Origin: Gordionus sp. m RMFG-2023
Lineage: Eukaryota > Nematomorpha > Gordioida > Chordodea > Parachordodidae
DNA: 64,000 bases
Direction: 5' to 3'
NCBI RefSeq assembly: GCF_954871325.1
Contig: NC_088776.1
Span: forward strand, 449,671 to 513,670
The position numbers and the translations under genes were made by a program. A model generated the notes under the pieces. The model did not search any database. It was not told the origin of the DNA and saw only the letters and a program-made list of their open reading frames with translations. Shown here in pieces: positions 50,782 to 63,667 of this stretch. How positions within the stretch are numbered: the stretch's first letter is position 1; each line of letters opens with the position of its first letter.

Positions 50782-51191
50782 CAGTGGCGTAGCTAGAAAT
50801 TTTTCTTAGAGGGGCATACATATAAAAGCCTGGGGGGCTTTGCCCCCAGACCCCCTTTAACGGGCCTTAGGCCCTTTTGCCCGGCCTTCGGCTTGGTTAT
50901 CTTACATAATCTTATCTTCGATAATATATATTAAATATATTTTTTAAATGCATCAATAATATGTTATTATAATTGAGTAGATTATTCTCAATGACTTTAT
51001 AATAATACTCCCCAGAATAATTTCAATAGTAATATAATATCCTTTCACAGACATCAAAACCAAAAAATATAAATATTAATGGTATTTATTTGATATAAAG
51101 TCACTTTTAAGTCTTTTAAACGTATAATCTAAAAAATTTTAGCTCTGGGAGGGGTCCAAACCCGAAAACCACCCCCGTAGCTACGCCACTG
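50782..51191. mobile_element. MITE with CAGTGGCGTAGCTA ends (hAT type)
   Basis: A 410-bp element with terminal inverted repeats CAGTGGCGTAGCTA at both ends and a perfect 8-bp target duplication, atttctaa (50774-50781 and 51192-51199). The left subterminal region holds nested GC hairpins (ggggggctttgccccc, gggccttaggccc). There is no transposase. Elements with CAGTGGCGTAGC ends and 8-bp duplications are widespread hAT derivatives in animals. Confidence 0.93.
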
Positions 51192-51199
51192 ATTTCTAA

Positions 51200-53726
51200 T
51201 ATGAAAGTAATCAGAATTTAAGTTTATATGTTTTTTGAAATTCTTGACCATAGGAATTTTATTTTGCAATATATGCAAAATTTAAATAACAAATTTTATG
51301 ATATTTTTTAGCCATAAAATAAAATTTATAATAAATAAATTATGTATTTCATTCAATATCTTGTATCTTTATTTTGCTGATGTAGTATTTCGTTGGTTAG
51401 ATATTTTGCTCCCTTTCATTTTTTTAAAAATCAATATTTACTTTGTTTATTATGCTAAAATTGATATTTACATATCCGTCTATATTCATATTTATTATCC
51501 TAAGAGTTTGCCACTTCATGTTTGTAAACAAACAACCTCTATCATAATTTCCTATTAGAAAAAAAAAATTCCAACAGCAATAAATAATTTCGCTAGATTT
51601 AATTATAGTTTTAGGCCTTATCGTTCTTCTTTATCTTAATTTTGATGTTTGAAGCGCTATGGAGGTTTTCCGCTTAATCTAAACTAGTAACGCACTACTA
51701 CCATATTTTGCCGCTAACCTTACGGGTAGCGAGTTGATAATACCGTTATTTATAAAAAAATATTGTTAGATTTTATTTTTACAATTATTTAAGAATTTAA
51801 TTTTTTTTAAAAAAATGAATACAAAAAACCAACAATTTTTACGATAAATTATATTGCATTAGAATAAAAAAAATTTTTCTAGTGCAAAATTGTAACAAAG
51901 ATTTATTCAACTAACCTTTAAAAGATTGAATAATTTTGTATGTTTTATAGCAAAAAAAAACTTATTTCCCTTTAAGATGAAACACTAAGCGTTTCGAGGC
52001 AGAACTGGAAATGACTTAAATATCTAGAACCATAACATTATTTTTGAAATTATTCAGAATTCTGACCTTATAAGTAGGACCACACTAAATTTTATTTAAA
52101 AGAAATTAGAATTAAAAAATCTGTTCTATTATTTTAGTTGAGCGCCAAAAATATTTGCGACGCCATTACTATGAAATTTGGGTTTTTCTTAATTTTCCCC
52201 CATATATTATCCTAAATTATAAAATTCTAGATAATAGTATATATTATAATACTTAAATGCTAAGCTTAGTCTTTGATAGAATTGACCGACGATTAGAATG
52301 GAATAATAACGTTTACATTATGCCAAAATAACATTTAATATCAGCCTAATTTTATTATCGTTGTTTAACCAATCTATTAAGTCATTTACTTAATTTTAGT
52401 TCTGGAAAAACAAATTCATATACACTTAATTTTTTAAAAAATTCCAAATTTGTTTATTGTAAGGATGTAACGGTATTAATATCTTATACGATTGCTGAAG
52501 CGCTAAATATCTACTAAATTATTTCTATGATCTAATATTAAAACAGTGCTATTAACGCCAACATTTTAAATATATCTATTTTTTTTATATCTAATGATAA
52601 ATTCGCTACTTTACAATTTTCAGGTAGCACGTTCCTTCTAATAATAATAAAATCCAAAAATTAGTTTATAATTTCAAAATGAATGGAAATTTGTTTTATA
52701 AATTCAATTTAATTTTGATAGAGTCGATAAATTATACTGGGAAAAAGATAATATTAATGATATAATACCAAGATACCTACATTTAGAACGATTTTTTTTA
52801 CTACTGTGATCAATTTTACTAATACCTAAGTGTTACTATTGTAAAAATGAATTATCGTACGAGTTACAATGTTTAGGCACCCATTGGATCGAACAACGTG
52901 ATATGACTACCTTACAGACTAAGGATAATCCAATTCTTTAAACAAAAACTGGAAATTTAATATCAGAGTTCGAATCCTCCAACTCATATAACATCAAAAT
53001 ATCTCATGAATGGAGTACACACCTTTGTTTTTAGAGCCCTGTGAATTTGCGTCTATTTTTAAACGCCCGGAAGGAAACACCTTTATCTAGTAGAAATCGG
53101 GGAGAGTGTCGTAATTTCTTCTCTATAGATATGCTTTCTCTTTAAGTTTAATAGACTAGAAGCTCTCTCCACCTAAAACAACCTATCCTAGAATACACCG
53201 GATACTATAAAGATCAAGATGTTAACTGAACTTGTCAAACATTGTTATTATATTGATTATGTATAACATATTGTTTATTATAATTTGAATTATTAAAAAG
53301 TTATTGAATTATAGAGCGTAGCCTGTTACATTTAAAAGTATATTTTAACAGCTGTTCTAGTCATTTTTTTTTGTCAAAAGGATCTAGGTTTACTTATAGT
53401 AATCAAAATAAGATCTAATTTCGGTTAAATTAACATAGCTTCATCAATAAAAATCTCATAAAAGCACTTTTATTCCTAATCTATGTTATATTACTTCCAA
53501 TTTTTTATATTGACGTCATGATGGGAAACAATTGAATTATTAACAATTTATACCAATAGCAGCATTATTATATTTTTTTACTTGCCCAAGATACATTTAA
53601 ACTTGTGCCTTGGTTTGAAACGAACACAATTTCATGCATTGTTCAATGGCTTTCAAATTGTTCAGCGGAATTTTTTTATTTTTAAACTAAGATTTATATT
53701 CAGGGACCTTGTATGGTACTTCGAAG
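51200..53726. other. AT-rich DNA without recognisable gene
   Basis: A less AT-rich stretch at 52860-53200 has no recognisable coding potential. The ORF at 51298-51558 is made mainly of AT-rich hydrophobic codons and is not called. Confidence 0.5.
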
Positions 53727-54281
53727 TAGAGGTCTGCAATGGGCAGGCAGGTTAAAATAAAATTTGGATGATTGGCGAATGAATAAAAATTTTTTAAATG
53801 GGCCTCATACCCAAGATATCGATACCCGAATGGTATCGAATTATTTATTTAAAAATTTATTTCACTTAACAATTACATGTTCTAAATAAATAGATACTTT
53901 AAATATTGAAACAGCCGACGTTGTGGAGGAGAATATTTACTATTTCAGAAACCAGTGCTTCTTCCGAACAAGACCTTTAATATTGCTGGAAGATTTTTCT
54001 GGAACAAAGGAGAACTTTTTTTGAATCTAAAATATGGATGCGTTGTTTTTATATTACAAATATATCAGAAGCGAATTTTATTAAAATTTTTTGATTTGAC
54101 GAAATAAATTTATTATATCCTTTATTGTATTAAAAAATATTTCCAAATTATATTATATTGAATTAAATGCCTTGAAACTGTTTGATAAATTTATGTGGGT
54201 GGTGTTTGGCTGTAGCGTAATTTTCAACCATGACAAAAGATTTTAAACAATGAACAGATGTGCTAGTGGATTAGATCTCTA
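53727..54281 (+). mobile_element. Decayed hAT element related to 14392-15135
   Basis: The left end tagaggtctgcaatggg matches the element at 14392. Inside, at 53945-54020, the sequence attgctggaagattt, then ggaacaaaggagaa, aligns with the transposase C-terminal region of that element but is badly worn. The right end is taken at agatctcta (54281), and the flanks show no convincing target duplication, so that boundary is uncertain. Confidence 0.55.
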
Positions 54282-57200
54282 CTTTAATTTTTTTTTTACA
54301 GACTAGGAACTGATTCTGAAATATATTACATTACAAAATTTTTTAATTTACAATTGGCTCATTAATATTCCTTATTTTTTTTAATTCGCAGTTTGCTTTA
54401 ATACATAACATACCTAACTATCTCTATATGTGATTAATCATAATTTAAAAAAATCAAGTTTTAATTAATTGTAACTGTTATGTTATAAAATTAATGTTTG
54501 AAAAGTTTTTTTTCCGATACATAAATTTATAACACGACTACATTTTTGAGTATATATGCCTTAGATGTGATGATTAATGTATATTATAAAGATTAATGCA
54601 TTATATTTGTACACTAATATAGTTCAATATATTTCCAAGAAGGCGTTTTTTTTTGACAATTCATTATTTTAGGTCTGACCGAGCCCTTCCCGAAAGTAAT
54701 ATAAAATTTAAGTTACCCGGATACAAATAATTCAACTCCGAAAAAGTATCCTATCCCAGCTTGCGTTATATAAAATATGGCGTGCGCCGCTTTGATAATT
54801 ACCAATCATATTCATTAAAAAATCTTACTCCTCTAAGAGTCACAACCAATCTGGTTCCGTAGAAAATTTTACACTTTTTTTCTAAAAAATATTATATATC
54901 GTATATGTATCATTTAGTTTATTTTTAGAGTTTGCAATTTCAATATAATTATCTGAAACCTTCCAGCCCGGAAATTTAATCGGGTCGAGCCTAAACCTTA
55001 AAAAAAAACTGCGCTAATATAATGTATCGCGCCTAGTGTTTTCGAAAATCTGAATTTAGGTAGTTTTTTAAACTGCTAAATCTAGATTTTAGCCAAAGAT
55101 ATTATTCAAGCCCCGACATTTACAAAAATCTCAAGGCGTATTTTATTTGGCGGCGAAAATATTAATTTTGCCGTTTATAAATAAAGCCCCTAAATTGAGG
55201 TTTTTGACGACGCATGCCGATCTGGATCGGTATTGTTGTGCGAAAGTAAGATCTTTCTTGCGAGTTGCGTAAGATATTTTGTTGAAATACAAATTTTTTT
55301 ATGAAAAATACGCTTAGCTTAGGGCTGTTAAAATAACTCGTTACATTTTTTAAAATGTACAGTTACTTCAAAAAGTATTTATATAATGATTGGTTGGCTT
55401 ATTTTTATTTTTGTCCAAATCACGATCTATATTACCCTCCTTTTTTCATTATAATTTAATATCAGTGCTGTTAAAGTAACTTCGTTATTAACTGTTTATA
55501 CAATTTTTGAGGAAAGGAACGCCATTCGTACTTGCTTTTATAAATAATTTAAGCAGTTTTTCATTCAGATCAACCACCTTTTCATTTTTATTTATTACAT
55601 TTATTTTCAATTTATTTTTGTATTTTTTTAAATAATCATTCTTTATATAAAATTGTTTACAAGGCTATAGAATTATATTTAAAGGAATATATATATACAT
55701 AATAAATATTGAGTTTTTGCTTTCCCAAGTGTCACAGTTGGGATGAACTGTCTGATCAAGGAAATTGGAACCTAGAAAAATAAAATAAAAATATATACTA
55801 AAATTATAGTTTTGAATCCTTTATTAAATACTAATACCAAAAATTAATTAAAAATTATATAATTAAATATAAAGGTAAACATACCAAAAAATACTAAAAA
55901 TGATATGCGAAAAATTAAGTGAAAGTAAAAAAAATGGAAGTGTTTCAAATTATAAAAATTGTATCTTTTATATCAAATTAACATCATCCGATTATAACAT
56001 AAAATTTCGTCTCATTATAATGAACTTTACATCATTATTCAAAAATTTATATCGAACAAAACCAAATATCTTTAAAACCCTATAATACCCGTCTTATTAA
56101 ACAAGACACATATTCAATTATTATAAAAATAATTATTTTTCGTAAATATTCAAATTTATAAGCAAATGTAAATAATGCAATCACAACACCAAGTAGGATG
56201 ACGGAATATTTTAAGTTAAATTCTTTGTCGGATAACGAGTGATTCCTTAGCCTCATTTATGAAGTTTGATTTTGAGTTCTAGTGTTTTAAAAAGTTTTAA
56301 GCCAATTGAAGAGATTACTATAAGAGTAAATATAAAATTGGTAAGATCTTTTTATTCTTTTACGATTTGGTTTTGGGTTGATAAATTTGTCATTAAGAAA
56401 TAATGAGACACAACTAAAATCCCGTATTAATACCGATGATCAGAGGAATTATAGTCATTCCTTAGGACCTTAATCTGTCTGCGGGTGGTGGATCAAGATG
56501 GTTAGGTATAAGTGGCTGTTAAACATTTATTGATGGCATTATTTATTAAAATGTGGCCTTGATATCTCTTGATTATATAAACAATTCAGCTCTTATCTGC
56601 CTTTCTACTGAAGTATCATCTGGAATCCAGGCCCCAGTATGAGATATTTTATAATTAAATATAAACTTTGTATGTGTAGTTTCTATCCTAATTCAAATAT
56701 CTTTACCTCTATACCTAACAGGTCAATTCAAATAATAACCACAAGAATGTAAAAATTTGAATTCAAATTATATTCTGTCAAGAGATAAAAGAAAATATGA
56801 CTAGGATCGAAGATTTGAATAAAGATAATTCTTTAAATTTTAAATAAATTCCCCAATTTAAATTTTTTATTTATTAAATATAAACAGCCGTCCCATCCTC
56901 TGGCATAGTTGAACCTATGCTGAGCACGAAGAGCTCTTGTTTATCTGATCAAAATTGTTAAAAAAAATAAATAAATTATCACGAGAAAAACTTTTCTTAT
57001 AATATGTTATTTTTGTATAATTTTATTTTAATATCTCGGTAAAAAGGGGAAATTTTTTATATCATATAGTATTAGTTTTAGCGATTAACGCATAGCTTTA
57101 AATGGCCTGTAACGATTGGTCTTTTTTCCCAAACGTAACAAGTAATGCGTTTCTTTATTGAAGTAGCGTTTGCAGCATTACATTTTATTTTACTATCATT

Positions 57201-60200
57201 TTGCACAAAGTGTATAATTATTTTAAAATATGCCTAACGAATATCAAATTTTTAGTTGAGGAAGAACATATAATTATTTTTAAAAAAATTTAGTACACTA
57301 AAATAGTTTTTATTGTATTATGAATGAAACTTGATTTAAATCAAATATATCATGATTTAATCAAAAAGGCCCTTGAAAATCTTGTGAATTTATTTTTGAC
57401 ATGAATTTGAAAATTTAGTCCCAGTAAAACATTATTAAGCCCCAATTTTTTAAATATTAAATATGTAGTATATTTTATATTCCAGTGCAATTATTTATTT
57501 CTTTAAAATGTATTTTCAATATTTGTATCTGTAACGTACCCCTATAGTTTTTTCCAATTTTTATAATGGTGCCGTTTAATATGTAATACCAATTATAAAA
57601 TGCAAAATTAATAAACCCAGATTGAAGGTAATTATTATGAGATGTTGGAATTTATATATAAAAAATGCCTTGTTATATTTTAGCATAGTGTATTATCATA
57701 ATTTATTGAGTAGATTATATTATAATTGTTATCTTAAGTGTGTATTTGAAAAGTAACTAAACATAATCTTGGCTTACAAATAATATTCGATTTCACTGCT
57801 TTTTATATACGATCCTTTAATAACTTTGTGGAATCAAAATGATATAAGCATTAAATATTACGATTTATCAATTAATAAGTTTCAATTTTCTCTTATTTTT
57901 TTTATCGGATTATAAGATCTAATCATATTCCTAAATGATGTTGATTCGGGAGGACAATTGATTTTCATGGTTTCTTAAATTTTATTTAAATAATAATAAA
58001 TCATGTTTCAAATTGTTAGTCTGAAATTATAAGAACGTCAAATCATACCTCTAAATTATGTTGATTATATATATCTTCTAATTCAAAGGAAACAAATTAT
58101 ATACACAGTGTTTGAATCTAAATACATTTTTATTTAAAATATGATTTTTACATATTTAACCATTTTTTATATAAATGCTGATCGGGAAATAGATTTTCTT
58201 TAATTTTACGGCAATTGAGGTTTGCCTATATAAATAAATCGTTTTTTAATTAAATTCGCTATCTTACTTTTTTTTTATTAGACAAAAACAATTAGATTTG
58301 GTAAAATCTAACCTATATTTACGGCAACTAAACAGTCAATAAGTTTCTGTTAGTTTTTTTTTAACTAACTTCGCGATTCAGGCTAAGGCCTGATATCAAG
58401 CTTGTAGACCCCGTTAGCGATTAGTTTATAGCTATCCAAGGGTAATTCCATACCAAATCAATAACATGTTAACCCGAGCTTTTTAATTTTGATAAAATTT
58501 TGCATTATGAAGGATTACATGGAATCCAAATGCCAAAAATGACCTTTTCAAGTTAAAAAAATAATGATGGTAAAAATACAAATTGTCATTTTGTAACTAT
58601 AAGCCTTTTTGCAAATATTAACCTTTTTAATTACGCTATAGATTTTGAACCTGAAAGCTCCAAGGTTCGCCTTCCTATTTTCTTTGTGAATTTAAAATTT
58701 TATTATTCACTAAATAATATATTCCTATTTGCAAAATCAACTATACCCACTACATTCGGTAAAATCTAACAAAAACGAAATAATATTTGTAACTTAAAAA
58801 CATAAATTAAAAACTGACAAAATTTATTTAAAAATTGAAATCAAGTATAAAACTAAAACTATGAGTGAATAATGATTATTATAGTGTTCAATTAAATGAT
58901 ATTCTAATAGTTCTATTACTATTTTAACTAATAATAGTATTATTGTTAATAAATAATATTCAAATTTAATTAATAAATTGCAATTTTTAATATTTATTTA
59001 ACTGATTGTGAAGTTCTGAAAACTTTTTTATGGAAAGGGGATTGACTAATTGCATATTTATGTTCAAGATCCCATTTAGAATCTCCGTAAAAGATGGACA
59101 GTAACAATTGAAATAAGACTATGTATTTATTGATATACTGATAGTCTGTTTATTTTATATTGAAGCCTGAAAAATGTTATTATTGTATATGCATAGTAAA
59201 ATTTTTCCTAAATTCAATTTCTTTTTTTCCATTTTACCCCCGGCAAATATATATTCCTAGCTAACTGGCTACTATATAAATTTTAACAACACTAATTGAT
59301 ATGGAAGAAATATTTCTGAATTATTTAAAATTTTAACATATCGAAAATATTATATGTGACAAAAAAAAATTAGGCAAATACTCAAATGTTTAAATTCTAA
59401 TTATTTTAAAAACTATATTGAAACATCTTAATTGAATGAAATCTCGAATAGCGAATAAATCCTTTATTTCTAAATTTTATTCCATTATCTATCAATAGAC
59501 TGATTCTATTTTTATTTGATGTAAGTCTAGACTTTATTAACTTTTTGCTAATAGGATGATTCAGACCCAGAGTCTTCAGGAGAAATTTTTCGGAGTCACA
59601 GTATGCCTAGATTTCCTCCCATTAAATATTTTTTACTCCTTATCCACCCTAAGAATTGTAGAATATATATTGCAAATAGTTCCTACTATCCGATCCCACC
59701 CCACCTATAGCTGACAGGCTAAATGAAACTTCTAAGAAAATATAAAATAGTCTTTTAAAAAGATATGCCAAAATAATATTTAAGCATAAGTAAATCAATA
59801 CACAAGTCAGTCATTGAGATCTGAGATCCATTACGATCGAAATTTCAATTTTAAATGGTTTAATGCATTTAAAAAAAATCTGATTTGACCTAAAATTTGT
59901 TCCACTCTGATTTTAAAAATTTTCTACGAAATCCCAATGGCTTCCATTCTCAATACGACATATATATTCGAGATATTTACTAAGTCATATCAATAAAGAA
60001 TACTAACAAATCTTTTTAATAATAAAATCTATATCCAAAAAATTCACTAGAGAATGTTGGGTAAACTTATCATTTTATATTTAAATATGTTTTGACAAAG
60101 ACTTTCTACCTCTTACACTACCCTTTTACCGCTTCCATCGAATCATCTTCCTATTTCCAATCACAAGTATTATCATTTCATGCGTCTTCCCTCTACGATT

Positions 60201-60433
60201 TTTTAAAATATAACTTTGAAATCCTGCTAGTCAGCTTTTAAAGTTTGTTTAAAAAATGTTTTTCTTGTTGAAAATAAACTTGTCTCCTTGCCAAAAATAA
60301 TTAGCAAGTTGAATAATTAATGTTCAATTTTACTAAATTGGTGCGAAATGGTTAAATAAAATAGTATTGATCCAAGTCTCTCATTTAAGTGAATAGAAAT
60401 AATTTTATATGTATTTAAACAAGTCTACGTTCA
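54282..60433. other. Long AT-rich stretch, no gene recognised
   Basis: About 6 kb without a recognisable coding exon, RNA gene or organised repeat. Slightly less AT-rich patches (54670-54830, 55140-55270, 56440-56640, 56885-56940) were read in all frames by eye and gave no known motif. The 61-codon ORF at 55900-56085 is not recognised. Confidence 0.5.
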
Positions 60434-60514
60434 TCTATAATATATAAAAGCTTTGGCACACTGTCACAGTCACACTTTCACAATTTTTAATTAAAAAATC
60501 GTTAATTTTGAAAA

Positions 60515-60590
60515 GTGCTTGTGGCCCAATCGGCAAGAGCGTCGCTATTTGATGGATTTAGGTTCGAATCCCAACAAAGGTTTTTTTTCT
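60515..60590 (+). ncRNA. tRNA-like sequence with Pol III A and B boxes
   Basis: tggcccaatcgg matches an A box, with A14, G18, G19 and A21 in tRNA positions and a D stem gccc/gagc. ggttcgaatcc, 30 bases after it, is an exact B box. A run of nine T (60581-60589) follows, suitable as a Pol III stop. The acceptor and anticodon stems do not pair, so this is not a functional tRNA. It is better read as a tRNA-derived SINE head or Pol III module. It begins 81 bp inside the Helitron 5' end. Confidence 0.65.
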
Positions 60591-60970
60591 TCTTAATCTG
60601 GCAAAATGATTTTTTTTTCTTAGACTAAAAAAAATAATCAAATAGAAGATACCATTCATAGTGTGATGCTACTTTAAAATTCTAACTATTAAATAGGTAT
60701 TCTGATATTTTTATATTTTTTTTAAAAATCACCACAGAATCATATTAAACATCTTCCCTTACCATAAAATCAATAAGAACTAACTGATACATCATCATAT
60801 ATATTTTAGAACTATCAACTGAACTGATATATTATAGATATTCTTACACAATCTTATATTAATATTACACTACAATTTTACATAATTTATATATAGTTTT
60901 TTTTAAGGATATTTCTAAAGCTATGGAAATTAGATTTTTAAATATAATTCCTATTTTATTATATTTTTAG

Positions 60971-62105
60971 ATTCCTGTACAAGATACCGTTCGACAAAAA
61001 GATACTGAAAATCACCAATCAAATCGTAGTAGTACTGAAAATCAAGATCAATGTAATATTGCTTCAAAATACCTAATAGTAAATATTATCATCTCTTTAT
61101 TTTTTTATTATATAAACTGGTTACAAGTCTGTCCTGATAAAAAAAATCAAGACCTAAATTAATTTCTTATTTTGATTATATTTTTAAATGCTTCATAATT
61201 TTTTTCTGAAAAACCATTTCATTGAAAATTTAAAAATTGTTGCCAAGGAGGTCCTGTTTTATTGTTTTCTCTACATTTTATATAATTAATACAGTTTTTT
61301 AAGTATATCTTGTAAGCAATAGATTTATTATAACATACAACAGTTCCTTGGATTTTTCTTCTATTGGGGGTTTAAAATGATAATTTACAAAATTGAGTTA
61401 TGCCTAACTTTTTAGTGTATATAAGTTAAAATTCAAATTATTCAATAGGTATATATTTTTAAATTTTAATAACATATCAGCATAAGGAGAAAGCCAGACG
61501 GAGACAGCAACTTTATCGAAGCAAGAAAAGACAAGAGCAAAGTCTTATTGCATCAATATCAAAGTTGTGTAGTACTGAAAATCAAGATCAATGTAATATT
61601 GCTTCAACATCCTTAACAGTAAATTTTATTATCTCTTTACTTTTTATTATATAAACTGGTTACAAGTCTGTCTTGATAAAAAAAACTAAGACCTAAATTA
61701 ATTTCTTATTTTCAATATATTTTTTTATGCTATTATTTTTTTCTGAAAAATCATTTCATATAAAGTTTAAAAATTGTTGCCATGTAGGTCCTGTTTTATT
61801 GTCTTCTCTACATTTTACATAAATAATACATATATATTAAATTAATTTTTTTTATTATATAAACATTACCATCTTACACATCTAGAATTGACTGATGATT
61901 TATAGATATTCTTACTATTTAATAGGTATATATTTTTAAATTTTAACATATCAGCATAAGGAGAAAGCCAGACGGAGACAGCAACTTTGTCGAAGCAGGA
62001 AAAAACAAGAGCAAAGTCTTATTGCATCGATATCAAAGTTGTGTAGTACTGAAAATCAAGATCAATGTAATATTGCTTCAACATCCTTAACAGTAAATTT
62101 TATAT
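60971..62105 (+). repeat. Three tandem copies of an exon-like segment inside the Helitron
   Basis: Copies align from gtagtactgaaaatcaag at 61029, 61569 and 62043 (spacing 540 and 474 bp). Copies 2 and 3 start at atatcag (an acceptor-like AG) and read HKEKARRRQQLYRSKKRQEQ, then SLIASISKLCSTENQDQ and CNIASTSLT, ending at gtaaat, a donor-like GT; the third differs by a few residues (LCRSRKKQ). The first copy has a different front (IPVQDTVRQKDTENHQSNRS) but the same back. All three are open over their length. A basic RRxxxYRxxxR stretch is common at the start of Helitron-type ORFs, so this may be a remnant of the transposase N-terminal exon. Confidence 0.6.
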
Positions 62106-62401
62106 ACTCTTTATTTTTAATTATATAAATTGGTTATACACTTAGTTTTAATAAATTGAACCTGGCCTGAAGGGAGGTGGGGGGAGGGGGGTATAAAGAA
62201 TAAAAATTGGATATTCTCAAATATCAGGAAACAACTATCATAAAAGTAAAGAAAGAATTCTCATACCCCATCATTTTTTGACGGACTATCTACTGGGTGT
62301 TATAATAATATCAAAAAATTTAGTTTTGCTTTAAAAATATTATTTAATAATTTGAAAATAAAATATTTAGTACGTGTATTTATAAAAATAGCTCAGTCAA
62401 G

Positions 62402-62587
62402 TAGTGTTGTTAAATCGTTTTAAAAACGGCTAACTCAACAATATAAATATTGCATCTAGAAATTTCGCCAGTGGATGTTCAATCTTATGAGCAAAATCTT
62501 TAGGCTTGCATAATAATTTTTTGGATAAAATATTGAGTTAGCCGTTTTTAAAAATCGGTTCAAATTGACCGGTTTTTAATAACACTA
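62402..62587. mobile_element. MITE, TAGTGTTGTTAAA family
   Basis: A 186-bp element with inverted ends tagtgttgttaaa (the right end, read inward, is tagtgttattaaa). Flanks are cagtcaag / cagttaag (62394-62401 and 62588-62595), matching at 7 of 8, a hAT-type duplication. The inner palindrome is acggctaactcaa / ttgagttagccgt. Confidence 0.88.
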
Positions 62588-62666
62588 CAGTTAAGGATTA
62601 TAATGTTTAATATCCGCTTTTTCTTTTATTTCTCATTTTTATTTATATCATAATGTTCCATAGAAC

Positions 62667-62889
62667 TAGTGTTGTTAAACGGCTCAATTTAAGCTGATTT
62701 TTAAAAACGGCTACCTCAATATTTTATCCAGAAAAATATTATGAAAGACTAGAGATTTTGCTCATAGATGGCACATAGTATTGAACATCTATTGGCGAAA
62801 TCTCGACGCTTAGACAATATTTTCCTGGCTATAATTTTGAGTTAGCCGTTTTTAAAAATCGGCTCAAATCGAGTCGTTTAACAACACTA
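62667..62889. mobile_element. MITE, TAGTGTTGTTAAA family, second copy
   Basis: A 223-bp element with the same ends and a perfect 8-bp target duplication, catagaac (62659-62666 and 62890-62897). The interior includes gcacatagtattgaacatc and tctcgacgcttagac. It is the best-preserved member of the family; worn copies are at about 5160, 8058, 9100, 11660 and 14203. Confidence 0.93.
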
Positions 62890-62897
62890 CATAGAAC

Positions 62898-63660
62898 TCA
62901 AAACAAAGGAAAAAATATAATCAAGATAACAAAGAAATGTATATAAACAAAACTTTTAGCAACGAATCATTTAGTCTACTACTATCTAAGCAACCTAGTT
63001 TTTTTTTATTTTTATTAACCGAATCAATAAAACGATCTCAATTATTAGCCTTTCTGAGTAAAATACGTGATAAGCATTTTTTTTTAAAAATAATTTGTTT
63101 TCCTTTTTCAAACAGAAAATTACAATTTTTTTTATTAAATAAATAAAATAGGCAATTTTATTTTTAATTCAATGTTTATTTTTGTAAGATAATAAAAAAA
63201 AAATATCGCCATATTTATGTATTAGGAACAATTGTTATTTTCCTCCCCGAAATGTATATTTTTTATAATATTAAAAATATTTATCTAGTTTGATAATTTT
63301 TTTAAATTAATGCTTTTCTTGCTTACGTTGTTTCCCGATCCACAATTTGTTTTCATATAAATCTATTTAGCATATTTTATTTAAATGATAAACTCATCCC
63401 CTTCTCCTTAGATCTTTGATTCACCTATAATCACGATATTTTTTTAAATGGGCGATTTTCTACTCATGTTTATTTAGAAATGAGCATTTTTAACCGCATA
63501 GAAAAGTTTATTCATTATTCAATTATAATAACACAATTAGATATTTTGGGTAGTAGTAAGATATAAAATAAAATCGGATTGCCAGCTTGTGATTTATTTT
63601 ATTTTACTTATAAATAGTATTTACACAAACATTAATACTTTTAATGATTAATTTATACAT
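62898..63660. other. AT-rich DNA, one unassigned ORF
   Basis: The 69-codon ORF at 62937-63146 (starts MYINKTFSNES, with KRSQLLAFLSKIRDK) contains no recognised domain. Its base composition is like the surrounding DNA, so it is not called as a gene. Confidence 0.4.
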
Positions 63661-63667
63661 CTATTAG

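Larger units (their letters stand above)
60434..62296 (+). mobile_element. Helitron (non-autonomous) with both ends
   Basis: The 5' end TCTATAATATATAAAAG follows an A, as in animal Helitrons. The 3' end has a hairpin-like catcattttttgacgg, then actatctactgg: a CTRR end (CTGG) a few bases after the hairpin. It closely matches the minus-strand Helitron end at 24893 (ccgtcatttttgacgg, then ggtatctactag), including upstream attctcat and the G-rich run before it. The base after CTGG is G rather than the expected T, so the right border is slightly uncertain. The interior holds a tRNA-like Pol III module near the 5' end and three exon-like repeats. No Rep or helicase domain was seen, so it is non-autonomous. 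Confidence 0.7.

Noticed and set aside
52965-52980. B-box-like gagttcgaatcctcc as a tRNA gene
   Set aside because: The T stem does not pair well and no A box or cloverleaf lies upstream at the right distance.
62937-63146. 69-codon ORF as a small gene
   Set aside because: Composition equals the AT-rich background and no domain or splice context is visible.
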